This document shows, piece after piece, positions 51,974 through 54,940 of a stretch of 54,940 nucleotides of DNA. Source of the DNA: DYMC01 sp035406705 (GTDB lineage Bacteria; Verrucomicrobiota; Lentisphaeria; Victivallales; GWF2-50-93). Every line of letters begins with the position of its first letter. The first letter of the stretch is position 1. The position numbers and the translations under genes were made by a program. The stretch lies in the NCBI GenBank assembly GCA_964426675.1, contig CAYRRM010000017.1, positions 1-54,940 on the forward strand, read 5' to 3'. Below the pieces are notes generated by a model. The model was not told where the DNA came from. It saw nothing but the letters and a program-made list of their open reading frames with translations, and searched no databases.

Positions 51974-53554
51974 ATGAAACAATCATTAATATTGATGACT
52001 ATGTTTTGTTCCATTTTTATTTTTGCCCAACAATCAACAATAAAGTTCAACGTTAGTTTTGTTGATAATGCAGGACCAATGAAGGCTTTACATGGGGTTC
52101 AAGGGGGACCTCTCAGCACAAATTCTCACGATGCCGACCTGACACCATATTACAGTGACGCTTCCATTCCATTTGTCCGCTTTCCTTACGGTGATGGTTT
52201 CATGGATGATTATAAACCTGATGCGAAGGAAGGAAAACCTCAGGTAACGAAAACTATTTCAAGATTAACACTTGGAGACATATTTCCAAATCGAAATGCA
52301 GATCCTAACGATGAGAAGAATTACAATTTTTCTGACATTGATAAATATGTTAAGGCCATAAAGGCAACTGGAGCAGAACCTGTGTGGCAGGCCATTTATG
52401 ATATTGGCAAGGAAAGTAATGCATGGCTCGATAATGGCAGACAACAAGGAAAATCGCCTCTCGAAGTAATGAAGTGGAATACGGTTATAATAAATGTATT
52501 AAGGCATTTTAATAATGGTTGGGCAAAAGGAGGGAGATGGGGAGTTAAATATGTTGAATTTATAAATGATCCTGCAGGAACAGGAGGATATGATTTTAGA
52601 TTTGAAGATAGGAATGTAAGGATGGAAAGAATAAGTGATGCAAAACCCGGAAGAGCTCAATTTCTAAATGACTATATGGAATTTATCAAGACCATTGAAA
52701 GGTATAACTCAATGTATGGGGGGAAGGTAAAGGTAGTAGGACCAAGTCTTGATGCCGACCAGACAATAAAATTTATTCCTGAAATAATGAATAAAATTGG
52801 AGCTCTAAAGATAAATCCAGAACTTTTAATATTTTCATACCGCGATTATAATTCACCCCAAAAAATTCTCGATAACGCAAGTTTTATAAGAAAAGAAATA
52901 GACAGACTTGTACTTGGTAATTACAAAGGGATTCCTCTCTGGTGTGTAGAATGGAACTGGTCCTTTTTCTACACGCCTCTTCAGGAAAAAAATAATGTTA
53001 CACCGAATGATATCAGTGCATGGATAATGTCGCATAATATTCAGGCAATTACACTTGCCCGACCTTATTGGGATGCTTCTATAATTTATAGAGCAAATCG
53101 TCAGGCAATGTCATCAGTTTTACCTGAACCCCCAAATTCTTATTATTTTGATCTTGATTCAAAGGGAGAGCCTAAACCTGCATTTTTTGCTCTTTTAGCA
53201 ATTAATAAAATATTAAAAGAAACTCCCATTTGTTTACCAGTAAGAGGAGGCACAAAAGAAAACTTAATTACACTTCTTGCTGCAAAATCATTAGATTCTA
53301 AGAAATTAATTATCCTGTTGAGTTACTGGAAAGAAAATGATATTGGAGCCCCTTCTATTGTTCGCTATTCAATAAACGTATCAAATTTTTCTTTTAAAGA
53401 AGGTAATAGAGGAAAGCTGTACATACTTGATAAAAATACAAAAACTATGCAAATGGCGAAAGAGATTATTCCAACAAGGGGCAAAAATGGAGAAATGATT
53501 CTATCTGATGATATTTCTCTATGGAGTTCTCAGCTTATTGAATTTGAGAAATAG
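51974..53554 (+). CDS. Secreted GH39-like glycoside hydrolase-fold protein
   Basis: 526 aa. Signal peptide MKQSLILMTMFCSIFIFA, then LHGVQGGPLSTNSHDADL and FVRFPYGDG, typical of the first strand of GH39/clan GH-A barrels. The usual acid/base motif WNEP is read here as FINDP (D199), so the catalytic Glu seems to be Asp. The nucleophile motif is kept as LWCVEWNW (E326). A C-terminal beta domain follows. Activity on a plant or microbial glycan is possible, but the changed acid/base residue makes binding or an altered activity equally likely. It stands alone with GAGGATATC before its ATG. Confidence 0.65.
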   Translation: MKQSLILMTMFCSIFIFAQQSTIKFNVSFVDNAGPMKALHGVQGGPLSTNSHDADLTPYYSDASIPFVRFPYGDGFMDDYKPDAKEGKPQVTKTISRLTLGDIFPNRNADPNDEKNYNFSDIDKYVKAIKATGAEPVWQAIYDIGKESNAWLDNGRQQGKSPLEVMKWNTVIINVLRHFNNGWAKGGRWGVKYVEFINDPAGTGGYDFRFEDRNVRMERISDAKPGRAQFLNDYMEFIKTIERYNSMYGGKVKVVGPSLDADQTIKFIPEIMNKIGALKINPELLIFSYRDYNSPQKILDNASFIRKEIDRLVLGNYKGIPLWCVEWNWSFFYTPLQEKNNVTPNDISAWIMSHNIQAITLARPYWDASIIYRANRQAMSSVLPEPPNSYYFDLDSKGEPKPAFFALLAINKILKETPICLPVRGGTKENLITLLAAKSLDSKKLIILLSYWKENDIGAPSIVRYSINVSNFSFKEGNRGKLYILDKNTKTMQMAKEIIPTRGKNGEMILSDDISLWSSQLIEFEK

Positions 53555-53681
53555 AATCTTTTCATTTTAGAGAGACTAAGGAAAGTTTAAGAATAGGCAT
53601 TAGAATCAAATAAAAATATATTTTCTCGAAGATATTGAGTTGATGTACAGTTAATCAACAATTTGTAATTTTGTTATTCTT

Positions 53682-54158
53682 TTATAATTTTCTTCCACGC
53701 TTTTCAATCTCATCTTTATCAAGTTCATCTTGCCAGCCGTTTTTTGTATTTTCAATACAATCGAAAAGTCTTGTATATGGCTTGATATCAATGAGTGGAG
53801 TATTATCTAAAATATCAGCACCTGAAAATTCCAATATATTGTTCTGAATAGACAAAAGCCTTACAATACTTAGTCCGATATGATTAGGTCTACAGGGAGC
53901 TCGCGTTGCAAATATTCCTCTTTCGATATCCTGAAGAAAGGGTTTTACATTAAGTTTTACCTGATTTTCTCTGTTGAAAATATATAGAAGGTAAATATGC
54001 GAAAACTTATCAAGGTCCCTCAACCCATCAGTATATTCCTGAAAAAGTTCAATCTTTCCAATAATATCAAAAGCAAAACGGGGTTGAATGGGGGTTTTAT
54101 CTCTATCTTTATGTGGTGTTCTAATAATTCCAATTGGTTTTATTATATATTGCTTCAT
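53682..54158 (-). CDS. trmO: TrmO (TsaA) tRNA N6-methyltransferase family protein
   Basis: 158 aa from ATG 54158, chosen because MKQYIIKPIGIIRTPHKDRD is the normal family start; an upstream ATG at 54203 would add 15 residues of no known kind. QPRFAFDIIGKIEL, LDKFSHIYLLYIF and ATRAPCRPNHIGLSIVRL are TsaA motifs; family members N6-methylate t6A37 in tRNA-Thr. The C-terminal domain of E. coli TrmO is missing, as in many bacterial homologues. Confidence 0.85.
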   Translation of the reverse strand: MKQYIIKPIGIIRTPHKDRDKTPIQPRFAFDIIGKIELFQEYTDGLRDLDKFSHIYLLYIFNRENQVKLNVKPFLQDIERGIFATRAPCRPNHIGLSIVRLLSIQNNILEFSGADILDNTPLIDIKPYTRLFDCIENTKNGWQDELDKDEIEKRGRKL

Positions 54159-54282
54159 TTCTTTTTTAACAATATTAAATGATATAATTTCTTTATAATA
54201 CAAGAATTAAAAAAAAAGTCAATTTAAAGATCAAAATACATAACATACATAGCATTCATAAAAACTGCCTTTTCAATAAAAG

Positions 54283-54321
54283 AAAAGAGGATGAGAGTTA
54301 TTTTCACCCCCACCCTCTTTT
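54283..54321. terminator. Probable terminator after the DUF5320 gene
   Basis: AAAAGAGG (54283-54290) pairs with CCTCTTTT (54314-54321). T-rich DNA follows on both strands, so it could work both ways; for the minus-strand gene it begins just after the stop at 54328. Confidence 0.5.
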
Positions 54322-54327
54322 TTTTAA

Positions 54328-54657
54328 TTATTTTTCTACTTCTACCTTTAAGTCTTCAAGTCTTTTTTTTGTCTCTTCGAGTTCACGCTTAAGCCAATTA
54401 TAATAATTTTGCATGGAATTTTTTCTGAATGATTCCCATTCGAAATATGGAGAGTCGGTCTTTGTTTCATCTCTTAAGCATCCAGGCATTCCAGTCGCAT
54501 AAAACATATTACGCCTTCCAAATCCACCACCAAAACGACAAAAGAAATTTTTTTTTGCATAGGGCCTAACTCCTTGACTTAAAAATCCAGAGCAAAGCCC
54601 TGCCCTTCCACTTATTGGCCCCATTCCTATAGGACCTGTTCCATCTCCTCTTGGCAT
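54328..54657 (-). CDS. DUF5320 domain protein
   Basis: 109 aa. The N-terminal MPRGDGTGPIGMGPISGRAG is diagnostic for DUF5320 proteins, which often accompany NifB/NifX-like dinitrogenase cofactor proteins in anaerobes. The middle is rich in F, G, R and C (FFCRFGGGFGRRN); the C-terminal 40 residues form a charged coiled coil (NWLKRELEETKKRLEDLKVE). Function unknown. The 283 bases beyond it to the window end hold no convincing gene. Confidence 0.88.
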   Translation of the reverse strand: MPRGDGTGPIGMGPISGRAGLCSGFLSQGVRPYAKKNFFCRFGGGFGRRNMFYATGMPGCLRDETKTDSPYFEWESFRKNSMQNYYNWLKRELEETKKRLEDLKVEVEK

Positions 54658-54940
54658 TTTTTACCTCCCTGTTTTTTTGATTTAGCTTTTTATTAAATAA
54701 TTCATTATAAACATATGTTCAAAACTTAAAAATGCAAATAAAAAATAAAAAAAATTTGAAAGCTGCTATTGTAAGAAAAAGTCGTATCCGTTTAGATTTT
54801 GTATCCGGTCAATAATAACTCAAAAACTAAAAAGCGAGAAATATACTTCACTGGAAAATTCAAAAAATATTACTTAAGCAATTGATGAGTATGTATTTAT
54901 GTAGTATAATGTTCTCAAAAAAATGCTTTAAATTGCAAGG

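Noticed and set aside
53639..53659. GTTGAT/ATCAAC hairpin between the GH39-like and trmO genes as a terminator
   Set aside because: Only a 6-bp AT-rich stem with no clean T run on either strand.
1..54940. CRISPR arrays, insertion sequences or prophage genes
   Set aside because: No regularly spaced repeats, transposase or phage structural genes were found; the dispersed palindrome is not spaced like a CRISPR array.

Overview
The window is a strongly AT-rich (roughly one third G+C by eye), gene-dense bacterial chromosome segment. It holds about 46 protein genes, two tRNAs and no recognisable insertion sequence, prophage or CRISPR array. The gene content suggests a free-living Gram-negative-type, probably anaerobic bacterium that degrades polysaccharides. 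Evidence includes secreted beta-helix proteins, SGNH esterases, heparinase-like, GH78-like and GH39-like enzymes, a type III glutamine synthetase and GldG/DUF4340 ABC machinery. The phylum cannot be fixed from sequence reading alone; an uncultured PVC/Omnitrophota-like or similar candidate lineage would fit.

Layout. 1-5.3 kb: translation factor EF-P and its beta-lysylation enzymes (KamA/EpmB-type aminomutase cut by the left edge, EF-P, EpmA), interleaved with a beta-helix protein and an MFS transporter. 5.3-14.2 kb: RlmI-like methyltransferase and NAD(P)HX repair enzyme, SGNH hydrolase, a second beta-helix protein, an ECF sigma/anti-sigma pair, cobalamin adenosyltransferase and a DUF4432 mutarotase-like protein. 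14.3-26.4 kb: one tightly packed 12-gene minus-strand operon for sulfur: APS reductase, CysD, CysN with a decayed APS-kinase domain, TSUP permease, sulfite reductase, Rrf2 regulator, CysK, BioB, ThiG, ThiH, metal-permease-like protein and ThiS. It takes sulfate to cysteine and on towards the sulfur-containing cofactors biotin and thiamine; a TTGACT-N16-TATAAT promoter lies in front of cysH. 26.6-35.2 kb: heparinase-like and GH78-like carbohydrate enzymes, then a GAF/AAA+/Fis sigma-54 activator and type III glutamine synthetase, the latter behind a perfect sigma-54 promoter. 35.4-43.9 kb: YgiQ and RimO radical SAM enzymes, tRNA-Lys(CTT), a lone receiver domain, a sugar transferase, SGNH hydrolase, a GT39-type membrane glycosyltransferase, a lipoprotein and TrmB. 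43.9-46.4 kb: GAF-type PTS enzyme I (PtsP) and tRNA-Ala(GGC). 46.4-47 kb: a 580-base stretch without a recognisable gene. 47-51.8 kb: four-gene ABC-2/GldG/DUF4340 operon. 52-54.9 kb: secreted GH39-like protein, TrmO and a DUF5320 protein.

The most striking signal is not a gene. A 13-bp palindrome, TGCGAWWWTCGCA, occurs 23 times exactly (plus three one-mismatch copies) across the window, where well under one copy is expected from base composition. Every exact copy lies inside a coding sequence, where it is read as peptides such as AKIA, AKFA or CEIRK in unrelated proteins. It resembles in style the HIP1 palindrome of cyanobacteria but is a different sequence.
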